A stretch of DNA of 64,000 nt, from positions 713,206 through 777,205 of the forward strand of contig CP070825.1 of the NCBI GenBank assembly GCA_020344415.1. The letters are read 5' to 3'. Source of the DNA: Candidatus Aminicenantota bacterium (GTDB taxonomy: Bacteria > Acidobacteriota > Aminicenantia > Aminicenantales > Aminicenantaceae). The notes beneath the pieces are model-generated. The model made no database searches. It saw nothing but the letters and a program-made list of their open reading frames with translations, and was not told where the DNA came from. A program made the position numbers and the translations under genes. Position 1 is the stretch's first letter. Every line of letters starts with the position of its first letter. Below are positions 27,646-36,280 of the stretch, piece after piece.

Positions 27646-28512
27646 TCATTTATTTCTTTTAGCTATTAAAAGATCACCGTTCAAGGTATCCATTTTTATT
27701 TCAGGTCCGCCTTTTTTGACACGGATGCCAATGAAACGGTCACTTTTATATATATATTTGCCTTTATGGCGCTTGCTTACCGCGGGTCTTGCGGGAAGGT
27801 AGTCTACAGGAAAGTCAGAATAGGCATCGCCGTTAAAGGTTTTTAGTCTAAAGTCAGCGGAAAGTCCTTCCCGGAAAGAGAGTTCAATATCTCCATTTAT
27901 GGTGCGAAAAGAACAATCGGTCTTTGGATTTTTGGTGAAGAGAACTTTTACTCTTCCGTTAACAGTATGAGCTTCCCCAGATCCAGCGACCTCTGTCATT
28001 TTAATCTTACCGTTCACGTTTTTTATCTCGAAATCTCCTTCGACGTTTTTGACCTCGATGTTTCCCCTGGTCACAGTCTTAAGGCAAAGGCTTGTTTGGT
28101 GAGGGACTTTGAGTTCAAAGTCGAAATGGACTTCATATCCAGGATTGCGCCACCTTCTTGAGCGCCGCCCTTTATTTTGACACCTGAACGGTCCATCAAC
28201 GTAGAGGTCGATTGTGTTGTCGGCTTCGGTAATATCAAGTTCAACCTCTTCCTTGGCTTTCTGGATTTTTTCCTTGGTGCGGGCTTTTATCGTTTTATGG
28301 ACGAGAAGCTGGACTTCTTGGCCATTATAACCCTCTACTGTTATGGAGCCGAATATATTATCAACCACAATCTCTTTAGGTTTAGATGGGTCTTCAAACT
28401 TCAAAGTTTTGCGAATCTCCTCCTTTTCTTCAACCTTATAATCAGAACCGAAGAGGCTGAGAGTCGCAACGAAAAGGCTCGAAATACACAGTATTAAAAA
28501 CGTCTTTTTCAT
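27646..28512 (-). CDS. DUF4097-family secreted beta-helix-like protein (copy 1)
   Basis: 288 residues, signal peptide ending near ATLSLFGSD. Repeats VDNIFGSITVEGYNGQEV, LKTVTRGNIEVKNVEGDFEI, KNVNGKIKMTEVAGS, HTVNGRVKVLF and RTINGDIEL define the same fold as its downstream neighbour, and both end with a LNGDLLIAK/YNGDILIRK string. It starts nine bases after the anti-sigma gene. Probably envelope-located and part of the response the sigma factor controls (inference). Confidence 0.85.
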   Translation of the reverse strand: MKKTFLILCISSLFVATLSLFGSDYKVEEKEEIRKTLKFEDPSKPKEIVVDNIFGSITVEGYNGQEVQLLVHKTIKARTKEKIQKAKEEVELDITEADNTIDLYVDGPFRCQNKGRRSRRWRNPGYEVHFDFELKVPHQTSLCLKTVTRGNIEVKNVEGDFEIKNVNGKIKMTEVAGSGEAHTVNGRVKVLFTKNPKTDCSFRTINGDIELSFREGLSADFRLKTFNGDAYSDFPVDYLPARPAVSKRHKGKYIYKSDRFIGIRVKKGGPEIKMDTLNGDLLIAKRNK

Positions 28513-28521
28513 AGTTTCCTC

Positions 28522-29340
28522 CTAGAAGCTGAGCTTCTGGATTCCTGATTCAGCATGTTGTTTAACCTCGGGATCGAGCTGTTCTGTTTGTATTAGATTC
28601 TTGAGTGATTCGATCGCCTTTCGTTCGCGCACGTTTATGATGAGGTCTATGATTGCCACCTGTACAAGAGGGGAAGTTTGTTGGGAGAGAGAATTGACAA
28701 GCCCTTCCTTCACTATCGGGTTGCTATAAAAAAGGTAAAGGGCATCCACAACAGAGAGGCGGACATTGACATTCGAGTCGTTGTTTAAAGTACGGAGTAG
28801 CTTTTCGAGTGTTCCTGCACTAGGTCGCTCGACTCTAGAGCTCCAGCTTACACCTCTGAGCCGCTCGCTTGGAGACTGCTGATCCAGTAAAGAGACCGCC
28901 ACCATCTGTTGCATGTCATGGACGTCTTCGCGGAGCTGAGCAATCTCTCCATTTCCTCCGCTTCCAATATTCAGCACGTAGCCGACTGTAAGTCCAATCA
29001 CAAGAAGCGCAATAGAAAGAGAAAATTGAAAGGCAGGTCGTCTTGGCCACCAGCGGGCTGTCCATCCTTCAAAGAATTTTTTCAAACGGGATATTGGTTT
29101 TTCTCTCTCGAGCTCTTGTTTATAGGATTCTAGCATTGTGTAGAAACGAGTTCTCAAGCCATTGCTTGGGCGTTCTTCCGGGAGAACACCCAGTTTTGTC
29201 CAGATTGCACTCAGGCCTTCCAGCTCCTCTCTGCAAGAGGTACAGGAAGCAAGATGCGATTGGATTTCTTCCTTGGATTTTTGGTCTATGTCCCCGATCA
29301 AAAAATCAGGGAATCTTTCTTCTATTTGTTTGCAATTCAT
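28522..29340 (-). CDS. anti-sigma factor with zinc-finger (ZAS) and HEAT-like repeats
   Basis: 272 residues. The N-terminal ZAS/zf-HC2 domain has MNCKQIEERFPDFL and HLASCTSC (H-x3-C-x2-C), the sigma-binding, redox- or zinc-responsive motif. One membrane helix follows (FSLSIALLVIGLTVGYVL, about 105-122). The periplasmic C-terminus (about 160-272) contains HEAT-type helical pairs (NVRLSVVDALYLF, LVQVAIIDLIINVRERKAIESL), an unusual sensor for this class. The ATG overlaps the sigma gene stop by four bases. Confidence 0.88.
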   Translation of the reverse strand: MNCKQIEERFPDFLIGDIDQKSKEEIQSHLASCTSCREELEGLSAIWTKLGVLPEERPSNGLRTRFYTMLESYKQELEREKPISRLKKFFEGWTARWWPRRPAFQFSLSIALLVIGLTVGYVLNIGSGGNGEIAQLREDVHDMQQMVAVSLLDQQSPSERLRGVSWSSRVERPSAGTLEKLLRTLNNDSNVNVRLSVVDALYLFYSNPIVKEGLVNSLSQQTSPLVQVAIIDLIINVRERKAIESLKNLIQTEQLDPEVKQHAESGIQKLSF

Positions 29341-29894
29341 GAGGCCATACCTCCTGAAAGTTCTAAGTAGATTTTTCCCAATTCTTTAATGGCCCTGTGA
29401 ACATTGGCTTTCACAGTGCCTATATGCCATCCGAAGAGCTCGGCGATTTCCTTATATTTAAGATTCTGATAGCGGCTCAGAACGAGTATCTCTCTTTTTT
29501 TCATCGGAAGTTTGGCCAGTGCTTCACGCATCAGGGCGATGTCTTGTCCCTTTTCAATTTCTTCTATGGGCGAAGGTTCATGGCTTGCCGCTTCCTCCCA
29601 TTGATCTTCCAAGGGCAATTCCTCTTTCAGTTTTCTTAAGTAATCTATATGGGCATTACGGGCAATTTGATACATCCAGATCGTGAATTTGCTCTGTCCC
29701 TTGTATGTGTAACGATATTTCAATATCCGGAAAAAAACATCCTGCACCAAATCCTCGCTGATATTTGTCTTTCCTGTCAGGCGAAGGAAAAAGTTATAAA
29801 GAGCTATTTGGTGTCGTTCGAAAAGAACTGCGAGCTTTTCCACTTTTCCGTCCCTTACTTCTTCCATAATTTTGTTATCTACGAGCATATTCAC
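29337..29894 (-). CDS. ECF-type RNA polymerase sigma factor
   Basis: 185 residues from GTG with GAGGAA upstream. Region 2: DLVQDVFFRILKYRYTYKG...FTIWMYQIARNAHIDYLRK; region 4: LPMKKREILVLSRYQNLKYKEIAELFGWHIGTVKANVHRAIKEL. It directs RNA polymerase to envelope-response promoters and is held by the coupled anti-sigma factor. It heads the four-gene unit that ends with two DUF4097 genes, and an ECF-like promoter lies upstream, suggesting autoregulation. Confidence 0.95.
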   Translation of the reverse strand: MNMLVDNKIMEEVRDGKVEKLAVLFERHQIALYNFFLRLTGKTNISEDLVQDVFFRILKYRYTYKGQSKFTIWMYQIARNAHIDYLRKLKEELPLEDQWEEAASHEPSPIEEIEKGQDIALMREALAKLPMKKREILVLSRYQNLKYKEIAELFGWHIGTVKANVHRAIKELGKIYLELSGGMAS

Positions 29895-29929
29895 CGGTGA
29901 TGTTCCTCGTTTATAGCATATTCATAGTA

Positions 29930-29958
29930 TAAGACTTGCTTTCTCAGAAAAGGTTACA
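29930..29958 (-). promoter_or_regulatory. ECF-type promoter of the sigma factor operon
   Basis: On the minus strand, TGTAACC (29958-29952) is followed after 16 bases by GTCTTA (29935-29930). The AAC -35 core and GTC -10 core at that spacing are the usual ECF promoter form. It lies about 36 bases before the GTG, so the operon is probably autoregulated. Confidence 0.6.
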
Positions 29959-29990
29959 CGAAAAAACAAAATTTTTCTATGGGGTCATTA

Positions 29991-30111
29991 GAAAAGGGAA
30001 AAGGCGGCTTTTTTATATGGTGAGATTGCTTCGCTTTGCTCGCAACGGAGGATTGCCGCGCTCCGCCCGCAATGACAATTAATTATGAGAAAAGCAGCCT
30101 GTCCCCTTTTT
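29991..30111. mobile_element. family B inverted-arm repeat element, short copy
   Basis: Left arm (degenerate, AAAAGGCGGCTTTTTT) and right arm AAAAGCAGCCTGTCCCCTTTTT surround GAGATTGCTTCGCTTTGCTCGCAACGG-type core and CCCGCAATGACAATTA. It lies between the sigma operon promoter and the purM remnant. Confidence 0.75.
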
Positions 30112-30178
30112 ATCAGGTTAATTGACTTGAGGTGGTAGGGGTGATATAAAACAACTAACCTTCTTATGGAGAAAGATG

Positions 30179-30365
30179 ATGTCCGCCTTGACATACAAAA
30201 AAGCAGGTGTCGATATAGATAGAGCAGACGATTTCATTAGAAAGATTAAACCCCTGCTGAAAAAGACAGGCCGTCCTGAAGTTCTCGGAACATTGGGAGG
30301 TTTCAGTGGCCTCTTTAGAACTTCCTGGAATGTATGCCAAGGATAAGCTCGATTGCTCTGATTAG
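30179..30365 (+). pseudogene. purM: purM (phosphoribosylformylglycinamidine cyclo-ligase) N-terminal remnant
   Basis: From the ATG at 30179 the frame reads [20 protein letters not shown], then [20 protein letters not shown] and GFSGLF, the conserved start of PurM. It then shifts frame: the in-frame stop is at 30344, but the other frame continues as [15 protein letters not shown] to a stop at 30363. PurM is normally about 340 residues, so only the first sixth survives, with a frameshift. A functional copy must lie elsewhere if the host makes purines. Confidence 0.8.
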
Positions 30366-30395
30366 GATATTTTAAAATAAAAAAAGGAATTATAA

Positions 30396-30941
30396 ATGGG
30401 TAAAGAAAAGAAAGGTTTTAGTCTTTACAAGGGACAGAGAGTCGGAGTTTTTGTGGATGTTCAGAATATGTATTATTCCGCAAGATATTCCCACAAAGCC
30501 AAGGTTAATTTTAAGACAATTCTCAAAGAAGCTATTAGAGGCAGGCGTCTCATTAGAGCAATTGCCTATGTAATAAAAGCCGATGTAAAAGATGAGAGTA
30601 ATTTTTTTGAAGCGCTTATGAATCTAGGATACGAGGTGAAGGCAAAAGACCTCCAGGTTTTTTACGGAGGTGCTAAAAAAGGGGATTGGGACATCGGTAT
30701 TGCTATGGATACAATTGAACTTGCTCCAAAGCTTGATGCAGTTGTGCTAGTCAGCGGGGACGGGGATTTTGTTCCACTGGTCGAACACCTCAAACATAGC
30801 TTAGGTTGTTATGTGGAGATCATGGCATTCGGAAAGTCATGCTCTCAGAAGCTCATTGAAGAAGCGGATAATTTTATAGATATTGAAGAGAATTTGAACG
30901 CATTTTTAATCCAAGCGGCAAATAAAAGCAAAAAGGAATAG
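30396..30941 (+). CDS. NYN-domain protein (LabA/DUF88 family putative ribonuclease)
   Basis: 181 residues, AAGGAA before the ATG. PIN-like NYN fold with the acidic metal site: FVDVQNMYY (Asp near 17), DWDIGIAMD and VSGDGDFVPLVEHL. NYN proteins are single-strand-specific ribonucleases acting in RNA processing or decay. Stand-alone here, downstream of the purM remnant. Substrate unknown. Confidence 0.88.
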   Translation: MGKEKKGFSLYKGQRVGVFVDVQNMYYSARYSHKAKVNFKTILKEAIRGRRLIRAIAYVIKADVKDESNFFEALMNLGYEVKAKDLQVFYGGAKKGDWDIGIAMDTIELAPKLDAVVLVSGDGDFVPLVEHLKHSLGCYVEIMAFGKSCSQKLIEEADNFIDIEENLNAFLIQAANKSKKE

Positions 30942-30994
30942 ATAGTACTTTTTGTGATTTTTAGATAGAAAACAGTGCCGCGTTTTTTACTCGC

Positions 30995-31553
30995 TCATTC
31001 TAGGGATCGGCTATTTTTTAAAAAAGCAGCAACAACGCCGGAAAATTCTTCTGGCTTTTCACTAAAGGGGAAGTGGCTTGCACCAGGGATAAGCTTGAAT
31101 TTCCCAGCCAGGAAATAATCTGCATACTTTTGACTGACACTGGAAGGCATGACATCCTTTTCGCCGTGCAACACCAGAACAGGAGCCTTCACCTTCTTGA
31201 GTTCATCCCTGAAGTCGTACTTGAGACCGAGCGAGAAGTACATAGCATGTACCATCCAGCCTCCGGCATCTTTGACTTCTAGAATTGCGTCCTCAGGACT
31301 TTTCACCCCTGTTGTCTTAAGAGCGGCTTCATAAAATTGGAGTTCCTTCCCCACTACTGAAGTGGTAAATTAAAATATCCTCAGCTACTTTCCAGTAATT
31401 GGATTTTACTCCCTCCTGAGAGGGTGGTGCGAGGGGAGAACGAAGTCCCTCTCCGGTTTTTAATTTTCCTGGCTTATACAGTGGGCCGTTTGTTGAGAAT
31501 AGGAATCCAATGATCAATATGCAGAAAACGGAAATCATAATAACTCTTTTCAT
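30995..31553 (-). pseudogene. alpha/beta hydrolase (proline iminopeptidase-like), internally deleted
   Basis: The 5' part (31553-31329) encodes a signal peptide and PLYKPGKLKTGEGLRSPLAP...DILIYHFSSGEGTPIL, the N-terminus of an exported alpha/beta hydrolase. In an overlapping shifted frame, the 3' part (to 30995) encodes the C-terminal end: KVKAPVLVLHGEKDVMPS with the catalytic Asp region and GASHFPFSEKPEEF with the catalytic His. The nucleophile-elbow region, well over 100 residues, is missing and the frames differ at the junction near 31340. Not functional. Confidence 0.75.
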
Positions 31554-31745
31554 TCTCTCTCACTCTGCATTTGTTTTTTTAACAACCTGAATTCTTGTTT
31601 TATATGACTAATAATACAATTTAAGGAAATATTATCAATTAAATATTTTAAATAGCCTATTTTTGCTTGATATTAATCCTTGGTGTAAAATACTGGATTG
31701 GATTGTAATTGATTTTTACTATTCCTATGGTAGAAGTAAAGATTA

Positions 31746-32630
31746 ATGACTGAAAATAGTAAATACCATTTTATCCTTTATCCAGTTATTACCATTTCAT
31801 TATTTGTGTTGTTTTATATTTTTACCGGAATTTTTGCAGCAAACAAGAATATAAACCATGTGAAAGCTCAACTTATTCCTGAAGTCAAATCTATCAAGCC
31901 GGGAGAACCCTTTTGCATGGCAGTGCGCCTTGTGATGAATGAAGGTTGGCATACATACTGGAAAAATCCTGGCGATTCAGGTGCTCCCACAGAGATCAAA
32001 TGGGATCTTCCAGAAGGCTTTACCGGGGGTGACATTCAATGGCCCTATCCGAAAAAATTTGATGGACCTCCGCTTGTAAGCTTTGGCTATAAAGGTGAGG
32101 TTTTTCTTTTGACTGAGATAAAGACTTCCCACAGTATAAGCCCAGGATCGAAGGCGAAGATTCGGGCGAGCGTGGATTGGCTGGTATGTAAAGAGGTTTG
32201 TATTCCCTGTCATGCGGATCTTTCAATCGAACTTCCGGTTAAAGATGAAAAACCAAGGATCGATGATGAATGGGTTGACTCTTTTGAAAAGACTCGAGAG
32301 AAACTGCCTAAAGCCTATTCCGGCTGGAAAATAAGTGCATCTGTAAAACAAAATCAAATTCTCATTCAGATAGCCCCCCCTTCCTGGTTTAAAAATATAT
32401 TATCGAACATGATTTTCTTTCCAGAACATCTTGAGTTAGTTGATTATTCAGAATCGCAGAATTTAAAAAAACCTGATGGAGGCTACATTATCGAAGCCAA
32501 ACGGTCTCAATTTGCATCGAAACTCCCATCAAGGCTTAAAGGTGTACTTTTTTCAGAAAAAGGATGGGGCTATTCCGAGAAAGAACGGGCATTGCTTGTT
32601 GATGTGCCCTTCAAGAAATTAAATAAATAA
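31746..32630 (+). CDS. solo DsbD N-terminal-like (DsbD-alpha) domain protein
   Basis: 294 residues with an N-terminal membrane helix (YPVITISLFVLFYIFTGIFA). The rest matches the periplasmic alpha domain of DsbD/ScsB: PGEPFCMAVRLVMNEGWHTYWKNPGDSG and VDWLVCKEVCIPCHADLSIELPV, with three Cys in a CxxxCxxC pattern. The eight-helix membrane domain and thioredoxin domain of full DsbD are absent, so a separate CcdA/DsbD-beta partner would be needed. A redoxin gene follows after 17 bases. Likely role: receiving electrons in the periplasm to reduce a partner thiol. Confidence 0.82.
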   Translation: MTENSKYHFILYPVITISLFVLFYIFTGIFAANKNINHVKAQLIPEVKSIKPGEPFCMAVRLVMNEGWHTYWKNPGDSGAPTEIKWDLPEGFTGGDIQWPYPKKFDGPPLVSFGYKGEVFLLTEIKTSHSISPGSKAKIRASVDWLVCKEVCIPCHADLSIELPVKDEKPRIDDEWVDSFEKTREKLPKAYSGWKISASVKQNQILIQIAPPSWFKNILSNMIFFPEHLELVDYSESQNLKKPDGGYIIEAKRSQFASKLPSRLKGVLFSEKGWGYSEKERALLVDVPFKKLNK

Positions 32631-32647
32631 TCCAAGGAGGCATTTAA

Positions 32648-33268
32648 ATGAGACGAGTCATATTATTAACATCGTTTGTTGTGCTGGGCATTCTCGTTGT
32701 TTTAAATCCGGTGACACAAGCTACTGAAGCAGTAGTGGGGAAACCTGCATCGAATTTCACGGCAACGGATTCTAATGGCAAAAGCCATTCTTTATCTGAT
32801 TACAAAGGTAAGGTCGTTGTTTTGGAGTGGTTGAATCATGGTTGCCCCTATGTCAAGAAACACTACAACAGCGGCAACATGCAAAAGCTGCAGAAGACTT
32901 ATACTGAAAAAGGGATTATCTGGTTTTCCATAATTTCTTCAGCCCCTGGAAAACAAGGATATTCAACACCTGAAGAAGCTAATGAGGTAATCAAACAAAA
33001 GCAAGCCTCTCCAACGGCATTGCTTCTTGATCCGGATGGAATAGTCGGCAAGCTTTATGGTGCAAAGACTACACCCCATATGTATATTATAGATTCTGAT
33101 GGTGTTCTGGTTTACAATGGCGGCATTGACGATATTCGCTCCTCAAGTGTGGATGATATTGCCAAAGCAAAAAATTATGTCACGCTCGCTCTGGATGAAT
33201 TGTTGGCTGGGAAGGAAGTATCTATTAAAACATCAAGGCCCTATGGCTGCTCAGTAAAATATAAATAG
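32648..33268 (+). CDS. exported redoxin-domain protein (AhpC/TSA, PRX-like)
   Basis: 206 residues with signal peptide (to about VTQATEA) and AAGGAGG before the ATG. Thioredoxin fold: GKPASNFTATDSNGKSHSLSDYKGKVVVLEWLNHGCPYVKKHY, in which the single Cys of GCPYV is the likely peroxidatic residue of the PRX-like1 group, then TTPHMYIIDSDG with the cis-Pro. No CxxC. A periplasmic partner of the preceding DsbD-alpha protein is likely (inference from the 17-base spacing). Confidence 0.88.
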   Translation: MRRVILLTSFVVLGILVVLNPVTQATEAVVGKPASNFTATDSNGKSHSLSDYKGKVVVLEWLNHGCPYVKKHYNSGNMQKLQKTYTEKGIIWFSIISSAPGKQGYSTPEEANEVIKQKQASPTALLLDPDGIVGKLYGAKTTPHMYIIDSDGVLVYNGGIDDIRSSSVDDIAKAKNYVTLALDELLAGKEVSIKTSRPYGCSVKYK

Positions 33269-33295
33269 TTTTTCCTTTTTCTCATTTCCCTAAGC

Positions 33296-35692
33296 TTACT
33301 CATATTTTAAAGATTCCACAGGGTTTTTATTCGCGATTTTTATGTAGTGGTAACTTGCGGTTAAAAATGCAATAATCATCGCGGCTATTGTCGTGAATAC
33401 AAATATCAGGGTATTGATTCCTGTCCTGTATGCAAAATTTTCAAGCCACCTATTGATTAGTATCACAGAAATCGGGATGGCTATTACAGATGCAAGAACA
33501 ACTAGATAGAATATTTCTTTGAATAAAGTGACAACTATACGAGCAGCTGAGGCTCCGTGGACTTTTCTGATTGCGATTTCCTTTGTTCTCTGGGCTGCAT
33601 TAAATGATGAAAGGCCCAATAAACCCAGGCAGGATATTAAGATACAGATATATGTGAATATCTTAAAGAGCCTGTTTTGCTGCCTGTCAGCATCATAGAA
33701 CCTATCGAATTCATCATCAAGAAAAGAATAAGTAAACGGACGATCGGGGTTGATATCTTTCCATCTATCTTCAAGAAATCCCATGGTCTTTACAATACTA
33801 TCCCCTTTCAATCTAATCATTAAACTGCCTCCACTGGTTTGCTGCATTCTTATGAGCATCGGTTCAATTTTATTATGGAGGGAATTAAAGTTAAAATCTT
33901 TTGCTACTCCTATGACTTCAGCCTCGAAATCAGGAGGCGTATCCCGTTTTTGGATTATTCGCTTTCCAATGGGATCATCCCATCCCATAATTTTTACTAG
34001 CGTTTCATTGACAATAACAGCTTTATTTCGATCTGAAGGGTAGGTTTTATCAAAGTCTCTTCCTTTTACGAGTTCAATACCTAATGTGTCAAGATAATTG
34101 TAATCGGCTATTATGGCATGAAAATTGTGCTCCTCCAGTCCATCCTTTCCTTCGAACCAGTAGAGACCTGTTCCTAGCATTCCCGGCCGGTCATATCCAG
34201 CTGTAACCGAAAGGATATCCCTATAACTGAGTAATTCTTCTTGCAGAGCCGGTAACTTTTGGGCGACAGATTCATCTCGGATAGGTATTGATAAAACATT
34301 CTCTTTTTTAAAGCCTAGGTCCCTATTTCGCATAAAATCAATCTGATCATTCATAAATAAAGTGACAATGATCACTCCGATTGATATTACAAATTGAGAT
34401 GTTACAAGCAATCTTCGAATGTAGAGACCTTTTTTCCCTGACTTAAAAGTATCTGTCAGAGCTTTAATAGGAAGGATAGAGGAAAGATAGAAGGCAGGAT
34501 AAAGTCCAGAGAACAATCCCACAAACATGCATAAAGCTATCGATCCGAAAAGCAAAAATGGATTAGCAAATAAATCCATTTTCAGATTAAAATCCATTAT
34601 CCGGTTAAGAGGAGAAAATTCGATAACAATCTCCACTAGTCCGAAAGCAAGAATAAGGGCGGCCAGCGAAAAAAACATTGATTCGCTGAGTATTTGGAGG
34701 ATTAAATTTCTCTTGCCAAAGCCCAGGATTTTCTTCATTCCGATTTCTTTTGCACGATGGGCAGACCGTGCAGTAGCCATATTCATGTAGTTGATGCATG
34801 CTAAAATCAATATGAAAATCCCGACACTAAAAAAGGCATATATATAAGCAATGTTGCCGAGAGGGAAATCAGCTCTCATTTGGGGTCCATAGTGGATATC
34901 TGCTAGTTTTTGAAGAATGGGCTCAAAGACCTGTCCGTAGATTTTTGCATCTTCTGCAGCATATTTTTCATAGAAAGCTGGAAATTTTTCATAGAATCCC
35001 TTTGAGCTGAAGTTTTCATTGACGAGCAAATAGGTGTATCCTCCGAGTTCAAATATTGGCCAGTTTAAAGTTTCTTGCTTAGGATCAATTGTGGAGTATG
35101 AGATGAATCCATCCGTGCGCAGATGAGAATTCTGCGGCAGATCCTCAATGACGCCTGTTACTTTATAGAGAGATTTGTTTTCTATTAGGACCTCTTTGTT
35201 GACTGGATTTGTGTCCCCAAAGTATTTCCGCGCCAATCTTTCGGTTAATACAATGCTCATGGGATCCTTTAGACAGTGGTCAGGGTTGCCATAAATAAAT
35301 TTATGAGTAAATATTTTAAAGATGCTTGGATCTGTAACAGCGATATTCTTTTCGTAAAAAGTTTTTTCTCCGTATTGGATCAGAATTTCAGAAGTGGGAG
35401 AGATCCTGACAAAATCTTCAATTTCTTGGTACTCGTCTTTTAGTTTTTTACCCAAGGTCGGGGAAGACAGAGCGAATTTGGTGGGCTTTCCGGACGTAAT
35501 GTAATTAGAGCTGATTCTGTAGATCCTGTCGGCATTTTTGTGATGTTTATCGTATGTTAACTGGTTTTGCAAATAGAGCAAAATAATAATAATGCAAGCA
35601 ATCCCTGTAGAAAGACCGATGATGTTAAGAAAGCTGTGAAATTTATCTCTCCTTATTAATCGGAGTGTGAAAGTAATGATCCTTCTTAACAT
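33296..35692 (-). CDS. FtsX/MacB-type ABC transporter permease (paralogue 1)
   Basis: 798 residues from the ATG at 35690-35692 (GTGAGG upstream); the frame extends to 35803 but lacks features there. Layout: N-terminal membrane helix (FLNIIGLSTGIACIIIILLYL), MacB-like periplasmic core, FtsX domain with three helices (about 290-425), a second periplasmic core, then a second FtsX domain ending in NPVESLKYE. This long double-FtsX family, common in Acidobacteriota and Bacteroidota, lacks an adjacent ATPase here. Probably mechanotransmission or lipoprotein/antimicrobial-peptide export rather than transport through a pore. Paralogues lie at 43631 and 50396. Confidence 0.9.
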   Translation of the reverse strand: MLRRIITFTLRLIRRDKFHSFLNIIGLSTGIACIIIILLYLQNQLTYDKHHKNADRIYRISSNYITSGKPTKFALSSPTLGKKLKDEYQEIEDFVRISPTSEILIQYGEKTFYEKNIAVTDPSIFKIFTHKFIYGNPDHCLKDPMSIVLTERLARKYFGDTNPVNKEVLIENKSLYKVTGVIEDLPQNSHLRTDGFISYSTIDPKQETLNWPIFELGGYTYLLVNENFSSKGFYEKFPAFYEKYAAEDAKIYGQVFEPILQKLADIHYGPQMRADFPLGNIAYIYAFFSVGIFILILACINYMNMATARSAHRAKEIGMKKILGFGKRNLILQILSESMFFSLAALILAFGLVEIVIEFSPLNRIMDFNLKMDLFANPFLLFGSIALCMFVGLFSGLYPAFYLSSILPIKALTDTFKSGKKGLYIRRLLVTSQFVISIGVIIVTLFMNDQIDFMRNRDLGFKKENVLSIPIRDESVAQKLPALQEELLSYRDILSVTAGYDRPGMLGTGLYWFEGKDGLEEHNFHAIIADYNYLDTLGIELVKGRDFDKTYPSDRNKAVIVNETLVKIMGWDDPIGKRIIQKRDTPPDFEAEVIGVAKDFNFNSLHNKIEPMLIRMQQTSGGSLMIRLKGDSIVKTMGFLEDRWKDINPDRPFTYSFLDDEFDRFYDADRQQNRLFKIFTYICILISCLGLLGLSSFNAAQRTKEIAIRKVHGASAARIVVTLFKEIFYLVVLASVIAIPISVILINRWLENFAYRTGINTLIFVFTTIAAMIIAFLTASYHYIKIANKNPVESLKYE

Positions 35693-35829
35693 CACAACCT
35701 CACTTTGTTCTTTTTTGCAATAATCATGCCATAGTTGCCTTTTAGAGAAACAGCGCAAATGCAGTAAGTGAGTCCAGAGAGAAAATGTTCGTTGTTGTAA
35801 CACCTAGTGTACGATATTGAACAAAAAAA

Positions 35830-36040
35830 GAAAAAGGGGATAGGCTCTTTTTTCCATTACCGTAGAGGCTTGATTCATCAAGCCCACCTTTCTGTCATTG
35901 CGAGGAAGGAAATGACGAAGCAATCCTATATAAACGTTGAGATTGCCACGCTCCGCTCGCAACAGAGGATTGCCACGCTGCGCTCGCAACGGGCTGCGCA
36001 ATCTCTCCTGTTGGCAAAAAAGTAGTCTGTCCCCTTTTTC
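35830..36040. mobile_element. family B inverted-arm repeat element
   Basis: Left arm AAAAGGGGATAGGCTCTTTTTT, slightly degenerate, and right arm AAAAAGTAGTCTGTCCCC. The core holds GGCTTGATTCATCAAGCC (a perfect hairpin), CTGTCATTGCGAGGAAG and two GATTGCCACGCT...CGCTCGCAAC units. The core is in the opposite orientation to that of the 40833-41040 element. Confidence 0.85.
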
Positions 36041-36056
36041 TCTTCATATAATAATT

Positions 36057-36080
36057 CAAGTTATTCAAGCCTGACCCCGA
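36057..36080. repeat. family A REP element, right-end fragment
   Basis: CAAGTTATTCAAGCCTGACCCC corresponds to the right arm seen at 19989-20007, with no left arm in reach. Confidence 0.6.
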
Positions 36081-36280
36081 TGGTTCTATTGAAAAAAATA
36101 AATAATCGCTTTATATTAAATCAGACCAAGAAAGAGAGAATCATTGGCTTCAAGGAGCAGATTTCTGTTGCAAAGACAATAAGAGAAAATTAGCAGCGAC
36201 CCATCTGATGATTTTCGCCGCTAAGAATTTGTGACAGCAGGTAACATTCTCCTGGGAATGCTGCATAAGGATAAAAAAGA

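Larger units (their letters stand above)
35693..36280. other. repeat-rich intergenic region
   Basis: Holds a complete family B element (35830-36040), a right-end fragment of family A (36057-36080) and, near 36100-36270, sequence in which I recognise nothing. No gene is supported. Confidence 0.6.
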
